Shown: positions 44,628 to 54,033 of the stretch, piece by piece
How the letters are laid out: every line of letters begins with the position of its first letter
Position numbering within the stretch: the first letter of the stretch is position 1
Assembly: GCA_019347575.1 (NCBI GenBank)
Contig: JAHWKY010000026.1
Span: 1-64,000, forward strand
Origin: Actinomycetota bacterium
GTDB lineage: Bacteria > Actinomycetota > Nitriliruptoria > Nitriliruptorales > Nitriliruptoraceae
DNA length: 64,000 bases
Direction of reading: 5' to 3'
The notes under the pieces: generated by a model
What the model was told of the DNA's origin: nothing
Database searches by the model: none
The model's input: only the letters and a program-made list of their open reading frames with translations
Program-made: the position numbers and the translations under genes

Positions 44628-46286
44628 TCAACCTCCGGTCCCGATGCGGTCGAAGTAGCCCTGGATGAGGTCGCGGAGGCGCACCGGGAACCCGGCGCGC
44701 TCGATCGCCTCGGTCGCGGCGTCGCGGTAGCGGGCGAGCACATCCAGGTAGGGCACCAGCGCCTCGTTGCGCACGCCCTCGCCCTCGCCCCGCCCGACCG
44801 TGGCCTGCTCGCCCTGCCCCGAGTCGCGCCCGCCGAGGTGGATGTCGTCCCCGTCCGGGCCCGCCAGCTGCGGCGGATCGAAGACCGTCGCGAGGTCGGG
44901 CTGTGTCTCGGCACCGGCGGCGTTGCCCGGGCCCTCTCCCGGCGTCGCGTCGCCCTGTCCCTGCGTCCCGGTCGGGTTGCCACCCCCACCGGTGTTCCCC
45001 TGCGCCTGTCCCTGGCCCTGTCCTTGCCCTTGGCCCTGGCCTTGGCCCTGCCCTTGTCCTTGTCCTTGGCCTTGTCCTTGTCCTTGGCCTTGCCCTTGTC
45101 CTTGTCCTTGGCCTTGCCCTTGTCCTTGTCCTTGGCCTTGCCCCTGGCCTTGCCCCTGGCCTTGGCCCTGGCCTTGTCCTTGGCCCCCGCCCGCCGCCGG
45201 GTTGCGCAGGCGCTGCAGCGCCCCGCTGACCGCGCCCTCGGCCTGCGCCGTGGCGCCCTGCGCGTCGAGGTGGTCGAGCGCCGAACCGACCGCTTCGGAT
45301 GCCTCGGCCAGCGCCCCGGCGGCCTCACCGGCCTGCCCGCTGGCCAGCGCGTCGGCAGCCTGACCCAGCGCCGCAGCGACCTCGGGCTGTCCCGACGCGA
45401 GCGACTCCGCCAGTTCCGCGAGCCGCTCCGCGGTGGCGGCGGCCTCCTCGTCGGACAGCTGCTCAGCCTGGCGCGCCAGATCCTCGAGCTGCGACCGGAC
45501 CGTGTCGCCGGCTCCCAGTGGCGAGCGAGCGAGATCGCGCGCGAGTCCGGTCAAGGCGGTGCGCTGGGACGCCAGGTCACGGTCGAGCTGCTCCGCGAGC
45601 TCCGCCCGCGAACGCGCGAGCGCTTCCAGCGCCTGTTCCAGCTCACCGCTCTCGAGCCGCTCGGCGAGCTGCTCCAGCTCGGCAGCGAGCGCGTCGCGCT
45701 CGGGATCGCCGGGGCGCGCGAGTTCCGCTGCCTCCTCACGGAGTTGCTCCGCCTCGTCGTCGAGGAGCTGCTCGACGGCGGCACGCTCGGCCCGTACCTC
45801 GTCCATCGGGTTGGGCGCCGCGACCAGGGCGACGGCGGCCAGGATCGCGACGGCGCCGAGGGCGTGGAGCCTGCCGGGGCGGCGCAACCCGTCGGGCCAC
45901 GACTCCACCGACCCGGCCGCAGCCTCGGCCGCGGCGATCTGCGGCAGCGCGAGCTGTGACCGGCTCTCGCGCTCGCGTAGCTCCACGGCGGTGGCGTACC
46001 GGTCGTGTGTCCCCAGCCAGCGGTCGGCTGCCCAGGCCGCCCACACCGACGGGATGCGGACGCTCGCGGCGACCGCGAGGGTGAGAGCGACGGCCGTGCC
46101 GAGCAGCGCCACCAGGACCACGTCCGCGTCGGGCAGCAGCCACAGCCGTGAGGCGATGCCCCAGACGACGCCGACGGCGCCCGCCGCGATGAGTGCATGC
46201 GCGCCCGCCGCGATGGCGCGGTTGGCGCGCATGCGCCGACGCGCACGGGTCACGAGCCGGTCGAGGTTGGGGGTCGGCCCAGTCAC
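44628..46286 (-). CDS. Coiled-coil membrane protein with (Gln-Gly)n repeat
   Basis: 552 residues. Two N-terminal helices (about 22-75), a third near 145, then a long Glu/Ala/Leu-rich coiled coil (about 165-360), a run of about 30 Gln-Gly pairs, a low-complexity Gly/Pro/Asp segment and a conserved-looking C-terminus (LVPYLDVLARYRDAATEAIERAGFP). Resembles the DUF4175/DUF4129-type proteins that accompany MoxR operons only in architecture. Starts at GTG 46286, overlapping the permease stop by 4 nt. Function unknown. A scaffold or periplasmic spacer role is a guess. Confidence 0.7.
   Translation of the reverse strand: MTGPTPNLDRLVTRARRRMRANRAIAAGAHALIAAGAVGVVWGIASRLWLLPDADVVLVALLGTAVALTLAVAASVRIPSVWAAWAADRWLGTHDRYATAVELRERESRSQLALPQIAAAEAAAGSVESWPDGLRRPGRLHALGAVAILAAVALVAAPNPMDEVRAERAAVEQLLDDEAEQLREEAAELARPGDPERDALAAELEQLAERLESGELEQALEALARSRAELAEQLDRDLASQRTALTGLARDLARSPLGAGDTVRSQLEDLARQAEQLSDEEAAATAERLAELAESLASGQPEVAAALGQAADALASGQAGEAAGALAEASEAVGSALDHLDAQGATAQAEGAVSGALQRLRNPAAGGGQGQGQGQGQGQGQGQGQGQGQGQGQGQGQGQGQGQGQGQGQGQGQGQGQGQGQGQGQGQAQGNTGGGGNPTGTQGQGDATPGEGPGNAAGAETQPDLATVFDPPQLAGPDGDDIHLGGRDSGQGEQATVGRGEGEGVRNEALVPYLDVLARYRDAATEAIERAGFPVRLRDLIQGYFDRIGTGG
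45006..45186 (-). repeat. 6-bp coding repeat, (Gln-Gly)n
   Basis: About 30 six-base units alternating CAAGG and CAGGG forms, with higher-order periods of 12-24 bp. Lies in the coiled-coil gene and keeps the frame. A strong candidate for slippage and for assembly collapse. Confidence 0.9.
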
Positions 46287-47422
46287 CTCACAACCTCCTC
46301 GTCGTCACCGGCCGCCGTCGCGGGCGGCGGGTCAACGGTCAGGTCGGGCAGCGGCTCGATCAGGGTGCCGTTGGCGCCCTTCACGCGTCGGCGGTACCGG
46401 GGCGGGACCCGGTCGGGGCGCAGGCGTCGCGCCGCCACCACGAAGCCCACGAGGCCCAGTCCGGCGTAGATAGCCAGCACCCGCCACCACACGTCCTCGG
46501 GCTCCTCGTCGAAGCCGACGAAGTCGGGACCGACGAAGCCCTGCTCCTCGAAGATCCGCTCCTCGAAGAACGCCGGCGCGTCGAGGAACTCACCCTCGAC
46601 GAACCCGCCCTCGAGCATCACGTGTTCCATCCCTCCATCTCCGAACGGCAGCTGCGATGCGAACGGCGACAGCAGCGTCGGCAGCTCGCGGCCGACGTAC
46701 AGCTGCCGCGCTGCGCCGGCCGCGTCTGCCACGCCGTAGAAGGGGTTGAGGTGCAGCGACATCGATGTGCTGCCGGTGAAGTTGAGCTCACGCACCGACG
46801 TCTCGATCAGGTGGCCGAAGCCCGTCCCGATGGTCAGGAACAGCACCAGGCCGTAGGTCGTGACGACCGCCGCCGACGTGCGGCGTGCGAACGACGAGAT
46901 CCCGAGGCTGATCGCGGCCAGGGAGATCGCGATGACGATCAGCGCGAGTGCGCCCTTCGCGAGGTCACCGGCCGAGACCCCGCCGAGGAAGAACGTGGCC
47001 GCCCCGAACGGCAGCGCGGCGACCACGAGCAGCAGCAGCCAGGCGACCGACGCCCCGAGCTTGCCCAACGCGATCGACCACGGCCGCACCAGGGTCACCT
47101 GCAGCAGCGACAGCGTCCGGCGCTCACGTTCCCCGGCGATCTGGGCCGCCGCGTACCCCGGAGCGATGAACAGCACGAGCAGGAGCACGAACCCCAGGAG
47201 GTTGTCGAACAGGAAGCGCCCGAGCGACGGACTCAGTGCGAAGTCCTCGAACCCGGCGAAGCGCGCGTGCTGCTCGATGTCGTGGTTCGCCCACCACCAC
47301 AGCAACTGCATGAGCAGCGCCAGTGTGGTGACGTAGGCGGTCAGGACCACGAAGGTGCGGCGGCCGCGCCAGCGCTCCAGCAGCTCACGACGCAGGACCG
47401 GGTTCACCGCCAGGGCCTTCAT
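46283..47422 (-). CDS. ABC-2 type permease
   Basis: 379 residues with six or so membrane helices: one near 30-50 before a loop, then FLFDNLLGFVLLLVLFIAPGYAAAQIAGERERRTLSLLQVT (the ABC-2 coupling segment), three more around 130-215 and a C-terminal one near 320. A long extracytoplasmic loop (about 220-310) is rich in Phe, Glu and Gly. ATG 47422 overlaps the ATPase stop (ATGA). Works with the next-upstream ATPase, probably to move or gate the operon's other proteins. Confidence 0.85.
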   Translation of the reverse strand: MKALAVNPVLRRELLERWRGRRTFVVLTAYVTTLALLMQLLWWWANHDIEQHARFAGFEDFALSPSLGRFLFDNLLGFVLLLVLFIAPGYAAAQIAGERERRTLSLLQVTLVRPWSIALGKLGASVAWLLLLVVAALPFGAATFFLGGVSAGDLAKGALALIVIAISLAAISLGISSFARRTSAAVVTTYGLVLFLTIGTGFGHLIETSVRELNFTGSTSMSLHLNPFYGVADAAGAARQLYVGRELPTLLSPFASQLPFGDGGMEHVMLEGGFVEGEFLDAPAFFEERIFEEQGFVGPDFVGFDEEPEDVWWRVLAIYAGLGLVGFVVAARRLRPDRVPPRYRRRVKGANGTLIEPLPDLTVDPPPATAAGDDEEVVR

Positions 47423-48411
47423 CGCACGATCCCTTCCGTGACCGACAGGAACAGGTGCTCGAGGCCGCCCCGCGCCTCCCGGAAGTCCACGACCCGGATC
47501 CCGTCGGTGACGAGATCCGCCAGCAGGTCGGCGACCGCCTCCTCGCTCCCGGCGAGTTCGGTGTTGATGCGGTTGCCGGTGATCGCGATCGCTGTGCCAC
47601 CGTGGCGTCCGATCGTCGCCACGGCGCGCTCGACGGTCGCCTCGTCCCCCAGGATGCGGATCGAGATCGTGATCGCCGATGCCAGCGTGGCCCGGATCGC
47701 GTCGGGGGTGCCCTGGGCCAGGACCTTGCCCGCCTCGATGATGCCGACCTGGTCGCACAGCTCCTCGAGCTCCGCCAGGATGTGCGAGCTCACCAGGATC
47801 GTGCGTGACTGCCGGCTCAGCTCGAGCAGGATCTCGCGCAGCTCCACCCGGGCCCGCGGATCGAGACCCGACGCGGGCTCGTCGAGGACCAGCACCTCCG
47901 GGTCATGCACCAGCGCCCGGGCCAGCGACAGCCGCTGCTGCATGCCGCGCGACAGCCCCGACACGTCGGTGTCGCGCTTGTGGCTCAGCTCGACGAGTTC
48001 GAGCAGGTCGCCGACCTGCCGGCGCCGCTCGGGCCCGGACAGGTGGTAGGCGCTGGCGAAGAAGTCGAGGTACTCGGCGCACGTGAGCCCGTCGTAGGTG
48101 CCGAAGAAGTCGGGCATGTAGCCCACGCGACGGCGCACCTCGCGTTGATCGGTGGTCGGATCGAACCCGCAGACCTCGATCGAGCCGCCGTCCGGGGTCA
48201 GGAGCGTGACGATCGCGAGCATGGTCGTGGTCTTGCCCGCCCCGTTGGGCCCGATCAGACCGAACACCGCCCCGCTGGGGACGTCGAGGTCGAGCGCGTC
48301 GACCGCCCGGAGATGCCCGTAGCGCTTCACGAGACCCCGGACCGTGATCGCCGCGTCACCGAGGACGACCTCGGACGCCGACGTGTCGGGCGGTACTGCG
48401 GTCGCGGTCAC
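47419..48411 (-). CDS. ABC transporter ATPase (NosF/GldA type)
   Basis: 330 residues. Walker A IGPNGAGKTTT, Q-loop VGYMPDFFGTYDGLT, signature SGLSRGMQQRLSLARAL, Walker B VLVLDEPASGLDP, H-loop SSH, then a C-terminal regulatory domain of about 100 residues. The YMPDFFG Q-loop is typical of the NosF/GldA-like subfamily paired with ABC-2 permeases. Overlaps both neighbours by 4 nt. Confidence 0.92.
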   Translation of the reverse strand: MTATAVPPDTSASEVVLGDAAITVRGLVKRYGHLRAVDALDLDVPSGAVFGLIGPNGAGKTTTMLAIVTLLTPDGGSIEVCGFDPTTDQREVRRRVGYMPDFFGTYDGLTCAEYLDFFASAYHLSGPERRRQVGDLLELVELSHKRDTDVSGLSRGMQQRLSLARALVHDPEVLVLDEPASGLDPRARVELREILLELSRQSRTILVSSHILAELEELCDQVGIIEAGKVLAQGTPDAIRATLASAITISIRILGDEATVERAVATIGRHGGTAIAITGNRINTELAGSEEAVADLLADLVTDGIRVVDFREARGGLEHLFLSVTEGIVR

Positions 48412-50909
48412 GTCATCGCCCTCTGTCGCAGGGTCAGGCCTCGTCCCGAGAAGTCGAACGGGAAGAACTCGCCCTCGACGCGGATGTAGACGTCACCGAG
48501 CGGCAGGAGGTAGGGCTCCGCCGGGGCGGTCACCTCGCCGTTACGCTCCTCCCGGAACGCCTCGTCGAAGGGGCGCCACTCACCGGCCACGTGGTCCCAC
48601 ACCGACAGGCGGACCTGTCCGCCGGGGAAGGGGAAGTCGGGCGGGGGTGGAGGCATCGGTTCGGACTGGACGATCGCGCTGCACTCGACGACGTCCCCGT
48701 CGGAGGTGCAGATCTCGAAGACCTCACCATCGAAGCTGCACTCCGCGTTGGGGGGACAGTCGGGAAGGGGTGGGGCTGGGATCGCTTGGGGTAGGGGTGG
48801 TAGACCCGCCCCGCCGGGGCAGACGGTGATCCCGTCCTGGTCGAAGCAGTCGCCCGGCACGGCCACCGGGCCACCGGGCTCGAGCAGGTGACCCGCCTGC
48901 GCCCCGAGCGTCGCCACGAGCGTGTCGCCGTCGGTCTGAGGCAGCCGGAAGCGCAACAGCACCTGTCCCGAACCCTCGACCGCCAGCGGCCCAGGACGCC
49001 AGAGGTCGCCGAACCCGCGGCTGGTGAGCACCGCGCGGGGCGTCAGCGCGGGGCTCGCGACGCCATCCGCTGATGGGGTGATGCCGACCGCCACGAAGGT
49101 ACCGAGGTCGCGGGCCGGGCGGCCGTCGACCTCGACCGCGCCGGTCGCGTCCTCCTCGGTGGCGTAGGCGCCAGTCACGAACACCGCCCCAGGGCTCCCG
49201 TCGAGGATCGAGTTCCGGAGCAGGGCTGCGAACGCGCCCGGCGGTGTGGGCTGGCCGTTGGCCTTGCGCAGTCCCTGGAACGGATCGAGGTAGGGGTCGA
49301 CCGTACCGAGCCGCTCGGGCAGCGCGACGGTGCCGCTCGTGCGCTCGCCCGGTCCGATGTCGTCGAGGCGCACGGCGCGGGTGGCCAGTCGGATCCGGGC
49401 GTCCTGCAGGACGGCGTCGCCGAGGTTGGTGACCTCGACGGTGAGCTCGTCGCCATCGACCTCGGCGACCACGTCGAGGGGAGGCGCTTGCGCCGTCGGT
49501 CGCCACGCCACCACCGAACCGACCTGCAGCGACTCGAGCGGCAACTCGACCTCGACCCGGTCGGAGCCCCGGGAGAGGTGCGCGGGTCCCGAGAACGATT
49601 GGGGGATCACGTCCCAGTCGGTCCCAGGCAGCACCACCTGGTGCTCGCCGGGGGTCGGGGCGCGGACGACCGCGGTCACGAGCTCCGCACCGCTCCCGTC
49701 GAGCCACCAGCTCGTCGCTCCCTGCAGCCCGACCGGCGGTTGGGAGCCGGTCGCGGCCAGGAAGCCGCCTCCAGCGAACAACAGCGTGATGACCGGCACC
49801 GTCCCCCAGGCGAGCTCGGGGCGACGCAGTCGTCTGAGGATCAGGCCGTTCGCGGGACCCACGAGCAGCACGTAGCCGACCAGGAAGGCCGTCAGCCACG
49901 GTAGCGACGGCACGTCGAGGCCCTGGCTGCCGACCGCCTCGGTCGCGATGCCGGTGACCGAGTGGTTGTCGTCGAAGTTCGGAGGACGCTCCACCGACCC
50001 GACGGACTTGGGGGCGAGCTGGCTCCACAGTCCGGCGTCGGTGCCGAGGGGCGGCTCGCCGAGCACGGCGGCGGTCACGGTGACCCGGCCGCGTCCGGCG
50101 ATCGTCGCCGCCGCGATGACCGCGTCGTCACGTTCGATCGTGCGTGCACCCTCGGCAGGCACGAGCGCCGGAGCCTCACCGGCTGGCTCGACCGCCGTCG
50201 CGGGACTCCAGGGCAGGCCGAGATCGACGGGCCCGGGAGTCGTCGTCGACACGACGAGGTCGAGCCCGGACGTGACGGCCGTGGCCAGGTCGGTGCGACC
50301 CTCGTCCGGCAGCGCCACGAGCTGGTCGGCGGTGATGATCAGGGTCGACAGTGACTGCATCGAACGCGGAGACACCTCGAGCCAGGCGGGATCGACTGGG
50401 ACGAGCAGCGCGGTCTCCTGCGTCGCGGCGAACTGGATCGTCGGGGCGGTGGCCGGCACCTCTCCCACGACCCCGACGGCGTACGAGGAGGTCATCAGCC
50501 GCAGCGTCACGGCCCGCTCCAGCGGGTCGCGACCGTCCTCGCTCACCCGCACCCGGATGCGCTCGGTCGGTGCGATCAGGAAGCGGAACACCTGTTCCGA
50601 GCCGGCCGGGACCTCGACTTCGCGTTCCTCGACCATCTCGGCGACGGACAGGTGGGCGCCGATGGAGATCGTGCCGGCGAAGACGCGGGTCGGGGCGAGC
50701 CGCACGGTAACCGGTACCCAGCCGAAGCCGTGGTCGTCCGAGAACCCGGCTCGGACCTCGAGCCCGAGTTCCTCGGCGGTGAGCGCAGCGTCGGCTTCCC
50801 CGGCTCCTGCCGGTGTCGCGGTGAGAGCCAAGGTGAGCAACAGCGACCAGGCCAGGAGGGACACGAACGCGAACGCGCCGACACCCCGCCGTCGTCGCAC
50901 GATCTCCAC
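48408..50909 (-). CDS. Large exported membrane protein, first gene of the MoxR-ABC-VWA operon
   Basis: 833 residues. Signal peptide (about 1-38, ending ATPAGAGEAD), an extracytoplasmic beta-rich region (about 45-330), two membrane helices (about 345-370 and 385-405), then a second extracytoplasmic region with a Cys-containing Pro-rich segment (CFDQDGITVCPGG, CPPNAECSFDG) and a final strand domain. The domain order beta-sandwich/two helices/beta-sandwich resembles proteins adjacent to Bat or NosDFY-like operons, but I do not recognise a named family. GTG 50909 or the GTG nine bases later may be the start. GGAG lies just before the latter. Confidence 0.7.
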   Translation of the reverse strand: MEIVRRRRGVGAFAFVSLLAWSLLLTLALTATPAGAGEADAALTAEELGLEVRAGFSDDHGFGWVPVTVRLAPTRVFAGTISIGAHLSVAEMVEEREVEVPAGSEQVFRFLIAPTERIRVRVSEDGRDPLERAVTLRLMTSSYAVGVVGEVPATAPTIQFAATQETALLVPVDPAWLEVSPRSMQSLSTLIITADQLVALPDEGRTDLATAVTSGLDLVVSTTTPGPVDLGLPWSPATAVEPAGEAPALVPAEGARTIERDDAVIAAATIAGRGRVTVTAAVLGEPPLGTDAGLWSQLAPKSVGSVERPPNFDDNHSVTGIATEAVGSQGLDVPSLPWLTAFLVGYVLLVGPANGLILRRLRRPELAWGTVPVITLLFAGGGFLAATGSQPPVGLQGATSWWLDGSGAELVTAVVRAPTPGEHQVVLPGTDWDVIPQSFSGPAHLSRGSDRVEVELPLESLQVGSVVAWRPTAQAPPLDVVAEVDGDELTVEVTNLGDAVLQDARIRLATRAVRLDDIGPGERTSGTVALPERLGTVDPYLDPFQGLRKANGQPTPPGAFAALLRNSILDGSPGAVFVTGAYATEEDATGAVEVDGRPARDLGTFVAVGITPSADGVASPALTPRAVLTSRGFGDLWRPGPLAVEGSGQVLLRFRLPQTDGDTLVATLGAQAGHLLEPGGPVAVPGDCFDQDGITVCPGGAGLPPLPQAIPAPPLPDCPPNAECSFDGEVFEICTSDGDVVECSAIVQSEPMPPPPPDFPFPGGQVRLSVWDHVAGEWRPFDEAFREERNGEVTAPAEPYLLPLGDVYIRVEGEFFPFDFSGRGLTLRQRAMT

Positions 50910-51069
50910 CCTTCCGCGCCTGCTGTTGACTCACCTCGTCAGACGCGCCCCGCTCCCGTGAGGTTCCGGACCGCCCCCGCCGGGTTCGGCGGGCCGCAGT
51001 ATCCCCCTCTACGGTGCTCGGCGCACGCCGTTCGCCCTCCGTGACGCACGAGCGGCGCGGGAGGTTGCA

Positions 51070-51912
51070 GTGGCGGAACGCATCGGCGTCGGCGAGATCA
51101 CCGGCGAGGAGGTACCCGCCACGCCGTCGGCCACGGTGATGCTGCTGCGGGGCGGCGATGAGCGGCTCGAGGTGCTGATGCTCGAGCGCCACCTCGACAG
51201 CGACTTCGCGGGCGGGGCGTACGCCTTCCCGGGCGGGAAGGTCGACGACACCGACCGCTCGCTGGACGCGGGGCGCTGGTCCGGCCCCGAGGCATCGGAG
51301 CTGGCACGGGAGCTGTCCTGTGACGCCCCAGCCGACGCACTCGGTCTCCACGTCGCCGCGGTCCGCGAGACGTTCGAGGAGGCCGGGGTGCTGCTGGCCA
51401 CCTCCCCCGACGGTCCGGTCGACGCCGCGCTGCTCGCGACCGAGACGTACGTCGAGGCGCGGCGACGGCTGAACGTGCGCGGCGAGCCGTGGGACTGGCG
51501 GCCCTGGCTCGCGGCCGAGGGGTTGGCGCTCGATCTCAGCGCGCTCGCGCTCTTCTCGTGGTGGGCCACACCTGCTGGCGTGCACCGGCGCTTCGACACG
51601 CGCTTCTTCCTCGCCCAGCTACCGGACGAGCAGGCCGAGGTGGCCGCGCACAACCACGTCGAGACCACCGGTTCGCGCTGGATCGCGCCGAGTGAGGCCC
51701 TCGCGCAGGCCGAGCGGGGCGCGGTCACGATCGTCTACCCGACCCGCAAGAACCTCGCGGCCCTGTCTGCCTACCCCACCGCTGCCACCGCGTTCGCGGC
51801 CGCTGCGGCGCGCGAGACTGACCGCCGCCGCGTCCAACCTCGCATCATCCGCGGCCCCGAGGGCGAGCTGCTCGTCCAGCACCCCCACGGCGGCCCCCCC
51901 GAACCCGGCTGA
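51070..51912 (+). CDS. Nudix hydrolase (long, NUDT19-like form)
   Basis: 280 residues. The Nudix box is split by an insertion: AFPGGKVDD, then ~45 residues, then AAVRETFEEAGVLLA. This interrupted box is normal for the NUDT19/RappaG-type group (acyl-CoA or other diphosphate substrates). GGGAGG precedes GTG 51070. It starts 25 bp before a metallo-beta-lactamase-fold gene on the same strand, as in the mycobacterial Rv3677c neighbourhood (recalled). Confidence 0.9.
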   Translation: MAERIGVGEITGEEVPATPSATVMLLRGGDERLEVLMLERHLDSDFAGGAYAFPGGKVDDTDRSLDAGRWSGPEASELARELSCDAPADALGLHVAAVRETFEEAGVLLATSPDGPVDAALLATETYVEARRRLNVRGEPWDWRPWLAAEGLALDLSALALFSWWATPAGVHRRFDTRFFLAQLPDEQAEVAAHNHVETTGSRWIAPSEALAQAERGAVTIVYPTRKNLAALSAYPTAATAFAAAAARETDRRRVQPRIIRGPEGELLVQHPHGGPPEPG

Positions 51913-51937
51913 GCCGAGAGGTGCATACGCTCGGAGC

Positions 51938-52849
51938 GTGACCGCCGATCCGCTGGCCGCGCTCGAGCCGCCCGCCGACCCACGCGCGACGTGGGACCTT
52001 CCTCCGTTCGGCACGATGCCGACCACGGTGGAGCTCGACCCTCGGGTGACCCGCGTGCTCGCCCCGAACGCCTCGCCGATGACCTTGGATGGGACCAACA
52101 CCTACCTCGTCGGCGAACCGAGGGCGGGGGTGGTGTTGCTGGTCGATCCGGGTCCTGAGGACCCCGAGCACCTCGCTGCGGTCGAAGCGGCGATCGCTGA
52201 GCTCGACGCCGAGGTCGCCTTGATCCTGGTGACCCACCACCACCGCGATCACGCCGAGGCAGCCCTCGCCTGGGCGTCTCGGTTCGGGTGTCGCGTGGCG
52301 GCAGCACGCCCCGATGTGGCCGGCCCCGATGGTCTCGTGCTCGGTGCCGAGGACCTCGTCGCGATGCCGGGTTCGGGCGCGACCGTGGCGGTCGTGGCGA
52401 CCCCGGGACACTCGGCGGATCACCTCGCGTTCCGGCTGCCGCACGGTCCTCTCCTTACGGGCGACCACATCCTCGGCCGCGGGACCTCGGTCGTCGCCTA
52501 CCCCGACGGGGACCTCGGGGCCTACCTCGAGTCGCTGCGACGCGTGCTCGGTGTCGGCCCGGATGCGCTCTACCCCGGCCACGGGCCCGAGCTGGTCGCC
52601 GGCGATGCCACCGAGGTCATCGCCTACTACCGCGCCCACCGTGAGTTCCGGATGCGCCAGATCATCGCCGTGCTCGCGCGTGCCCCGCACACTCCACGAG
52701 AGCTCGTGGCCCGGATCTACGCCGATGTCGACCGCGGTCTGTGGGACGCGGCGGAGCTGTCGACCCGGGCGGCTGTGGAGGAGCTGCAGCGTCAGGGCGT
52801 CGTAGCCCTGGAGGAGGACATCGCGCGGCTGGTCGACGCAGGTGGCTGA
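51938..52849 (+). CDS. Metallo-beta-lactamase-fold hydrolase (LACTB2/Rv3677c-like)
   Basis: 303 residues. Metal site THHHRDHAEAAL, the downstream HSADH, TGDHILG and GHGPEL give the full zinc ligand set, followed by a winged-helix tail (about 235-300) of LACTB2-type proteins. Likely acts on RNA or on acyl-thioesters. GTG 51938 is taken because TACGCT (51926-51931) 6 nt upstream suits a leaderless start. An in-frame start further up lies inside the Nudix gene. Confidence 0.9.
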   Translation: MTADPLAALEPPADPRATWDLPPFGTMPTTVELDPRVTRVLAPNASPMTLDGTNTYLVGEPRAGVVLLVDPGPEDPEHLAAVEAAIAELDAEVALILVTHHHRDHAEAALAWASRFGCRVAAARPDVAGPDGLVLGAEDLVAMPGSGATVAVVATPGHSADHLAFRLPHGPLLTGDHILGRGTSVVAYPDGDLGAYLESLRRVLGVGPDALYPGHGPELVAGDATEVIAYYRAHREFRMRQIIAVLARAPHTPRELVARIYADVDRGLWDAAELSTRAAVEELQRQGVVALEEDIARLVDAGG

Positions 52850-52885
52850 GCCGACCCCTGGCAAGATGCCGCGACGGAGGACGTG

Positions 52886-53659
52886 ATGAGACGGACGATC
52901 GGGACGTGCGCGCTGATGGCCGTGCTGGCCGTGGCGTGCGGCGGCGACGACGCCGCACCGGAGCCGACCGCCCGCCCGAGCCTGACGGCTGTGCCGGTCG
53001 ACCCGCCATCGCCTCCGGCGACGCCGAGCACACCGTTGCCCGCACCGTCCCCGTCACCTTCCCCGTTGGAGGAGGTGTCGCCGACTCCCCACGATCCCAC
53101 GGACACCGATCGCGCGCGCTTCATCCAGGGGCACCACCCCGACGGTGCCGGCGACCTCGAGCACGTGGCGATCGACGTCGATGGCGACGCCGTGGAGGAG
53201 ATCGTGTTCGTCTACGTCCAGACCGCGGCCTCGGTCTCGAGGGTCGAGGTCGCCTGGTGGGCGGGCGCCGAGTACCGCATCGAGTGGACCGGCGACGGCG
53301 GGGCGGCCGACCGGGTCGACAACCTGTCGGTCCGCGACGTGAACGCCGACGGCCGTACCGAGATCGCCGTGTCGCAGTCGGTGGGTGCATCCGGCCAGTC
53401 GCTGACGCTGTGGCGGGCGGCGGACGGTGCCCGACGCTTCGACCCCTTGACCGCCCAGGGCGGCTGCCACGCGGGGTCCCACACCTACGGGGTCGTCGGG
53501 GCGCAACTGGAGGACACCGACGGCGACGGGTCGGCGGAGGTCCACGCCACCTGTGACGACAGCCCGCTCCCGGTCGCCGCGTGGACGACGGACGTCTACG
53601 TCTGGCGCGACGACGCCTACCGCTTCGACCGCACCCGCTTCCCCGGCGACAGCCCGTGA
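52886..53659 (+). CDS. Lipoprotein with VCBS/FG-GAP-like calcium motifs
   Basis: 257 residues. Lipobox LAVAC (near 19), a Pro/Ser/Thr-rich stalk (to about 75), then three D-x-D-x-D-G loops (DVDGDAVEEI, DVNADGRTEI, DTDGDGSAEV) typical of calcium-binding VCBS/integrin-like blades. It should be anchored outside the membrane. ATG 52886 gives the best SD distance (GGAGG at 52876-52880). The stop overlaps the UspA start by 4 nt (GTGA). Confidence 0.82.
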   Translation: MRRTIGTCALMAVLAVACGGDDAAPEPTARPSLTAVPVDPPSPPATPSTPLPAPSPSPSPLEEVSPTPHDPTDTDRARFIQGHHPDGAGDLEHVAIDVDGDAVEEIVFVYVQTAASVSRVEVAWWAGAEYRIEWTGDGGAADRVDNLSVRDVNADGRTEIAVSQSVGASGQSLTLWRAADGARRFDPLTAQGGCHAGSHTYGVVGAQLEDTDGDGSAEVHATCDDSPLPVAAWTTDVYVWRDDAYRFDRTRFPGDSP

Positions 53660-54027
53660 GCATCTACCGCGACATCGTGGTGGGGACCGACGGTTCAGTG
53701 ACCGCGTCGGAGGCCGTGCGACGGGCGGTCGAGCTGGGTCGGGCCACGGGCGCCACCGTGCACGTCGTCTACATCGGGGCGCCGGACCGATCCGAGAACA
53801 TCCTGCGCCAGGCCGTCGAGCCCTACCCCGACGACGACGTGCGCACCCTGCACCGCGAGGGCGACCCCGCGGAGATGCTCGTGAAGGCGGCGACTGACCT
53901 CGGCGCCGGCTGCATCGTGGTGGGCAACCGGGGCATGCGGGGCGCGCGGCGGTTCGTGCTCGGATCGGTGCCCAACACCGTCAGCCACACCGCCCCGTGC
54001 GACGTGCTGATAGCCGCCACCACCTGA
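53656..54027 (+). CDS. Universal stress protein (UspA family)
   Basis: 123 residues. DIVVGTDGSVTASEAVRRAVEL opens the Rossmann-like fold, and VVGNRGMRGARRFVLGSVPNTVSHTAPCDVLI is the ATP-binding end (G-x2-G-x9-G-S/T). Shorter than the usual 140-150 because the middle helix is reduced. Coupled to the lipoprotein gene by a GTGA overlap. Confidence 0.9.
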   Translation: MSIYRDIVVGTDGSVTASEAVRRAVELGRATGATVHVVYIGAPDRSENILRQAVEPYPDDDVRTLHREGDPAEMLVKAATDLGAGCIVVGNRGMRGARRFVLGSVPNTVSHTAPCDVLIAATT

Positions 54028-54033
54028 TCCGAA

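Noticed and set aside
45006-45186. QG repeat as an assembly artefact
   Set aside because: It stays in frame, is imperfect in codon use and lies inside an intact gene of an overlapping operon; the exact copy number may still be wrong.
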